In this document: piece by piece, positions 22,770 through 22,838 of the stretch
How positions within the stretch are numbered: position 1 is the stretch's first letter
Layout: every line of letters begins with the position of its first letter
Origin: a virus
Length of the DNA: 22,838 nt
Direction: 5' to 3' (one strand)
IMG/VR virus record: IMGVR_UViG_3300044530_000787
Coordinates: 1 to 22,838 of that record
Notes under the pieces: model-generated
What the model saw: the letters and a program-made list of their open reading frames with translations, nothing else
Databases searched by the model: none
What the model was told of the DNA's origin: nothing
Position numbers and translations under genes: made by a program

Positions 22770-22838
22770 TTAACCAAAGAATTTGCCTCCAAGTCCTTCT
22801 ATTACTTGTTTATCAAATTCGTATATGTCTATGATACC
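22770..22838 (-). CDS. C-terminal end of an unidentified gene (partial)
   Basis: A minus-strand frame enters from the right edge and ends TAA at 22772-22770. The visible 22 residues read GIIDIYEFDKQVIEGLGGKF followed by FG. The GLGGKFFG end is not diagnostic to me. By T4 synteny another head or tail gene would be expected upstream of gp5, but the fragment is too short to name. Confidence 0.6.
   Translation of the reverse strand, partial: GIIDIYEFDKQVIEGLGGKFFG

Noticed and set aside
14799-22838. tRNA genes, CRISPR arrays and insertion sequences.
   Set aside because: I looked for cloverleaf-like sequence, regularly spaced repeats and transposase motifs in the non-structural regions and saw none.

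Overview
The window is AT-rich (about 30% G+C by eye) and looks like the baseplate region of a marine T4-like myovirus. The minus strand carries recognisable homologues of T4 baseplate proteins in T4 order: gp5 (22326-21229), a PAAR spike tip (14649-14386), gp25, gp6, gp7, a protein with a gp9/gp10-type N-terminus, gp8, and a 2028-residue DUF4815-type structural protein. The host is inferred, not read directly. Low G+C, absence of the gp5 lysozyme domain, cupredoxin-bearing fibres, 2OG-Fe(II) oxygenases and a CHCC zinc-finger protein fit a phage of a marine alphaproteobacterium such as SAR11, or a close relative of the T4-like cyanophages.

Layout. Positions 1-14798 are an almost gap-free minus-strand block of late structural genes. 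T4-type late boxes (TATAAATA) precede gp25, the fibre-like gene and gp8. Positions 14.8-21.1 kb are an accessory island between PAAR and gp5. It holds small membrane or charged proteins, an NAD-dependent epimerase, a 507-residue protein whose C-terminal half is an Asp/Asn-hydroxylase-like 2OG oxygenase behind a glycosyltransferase-like half, a secreted staphylococcal-type nuclease, a second Asp/Asn-hydroxylase-like enzyme, an unknown late gene, a CHCC zinc-finger protein and a third 2OG oxygenase. Both strands are used and several genes overlap by 1-26 nt. Positions 21.2-22.8 kb hold gp5 with two or three very small upstream genes and the tail of another gene.

Two signals are not explained by gene content. 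First, several promoters sit so that the predicted +1 falls on the A of the start codon: two near-perfect sigma70 promoters (TTGACA-N17-TATAAT/TATATT, then 6 nt, then ATG) and three late-type boxes (then 5 nt, then ATG). This suggests systematic leaderless transcripts. Second, the tetranucleotide GGCC is strongly over-represented, most of all in gp5 (17 sites in 1.1 kb), in two codon phases and often using otherwise rare G- and C-ending codons. This points to a DNA-level signal or a distinct origin for this segment.

How the parts fit: the structural genes build the wedge (gp6, gp7, gp8, gp25) and hub/spike (gp5, PAAR) with peripheral fibres (571- and 2028-residue proteins). The island probably supplies accessory functions such as surface-sugar or protein modification and extracytoplasmic nuclease activity. 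Those roles are inferred from domains only.
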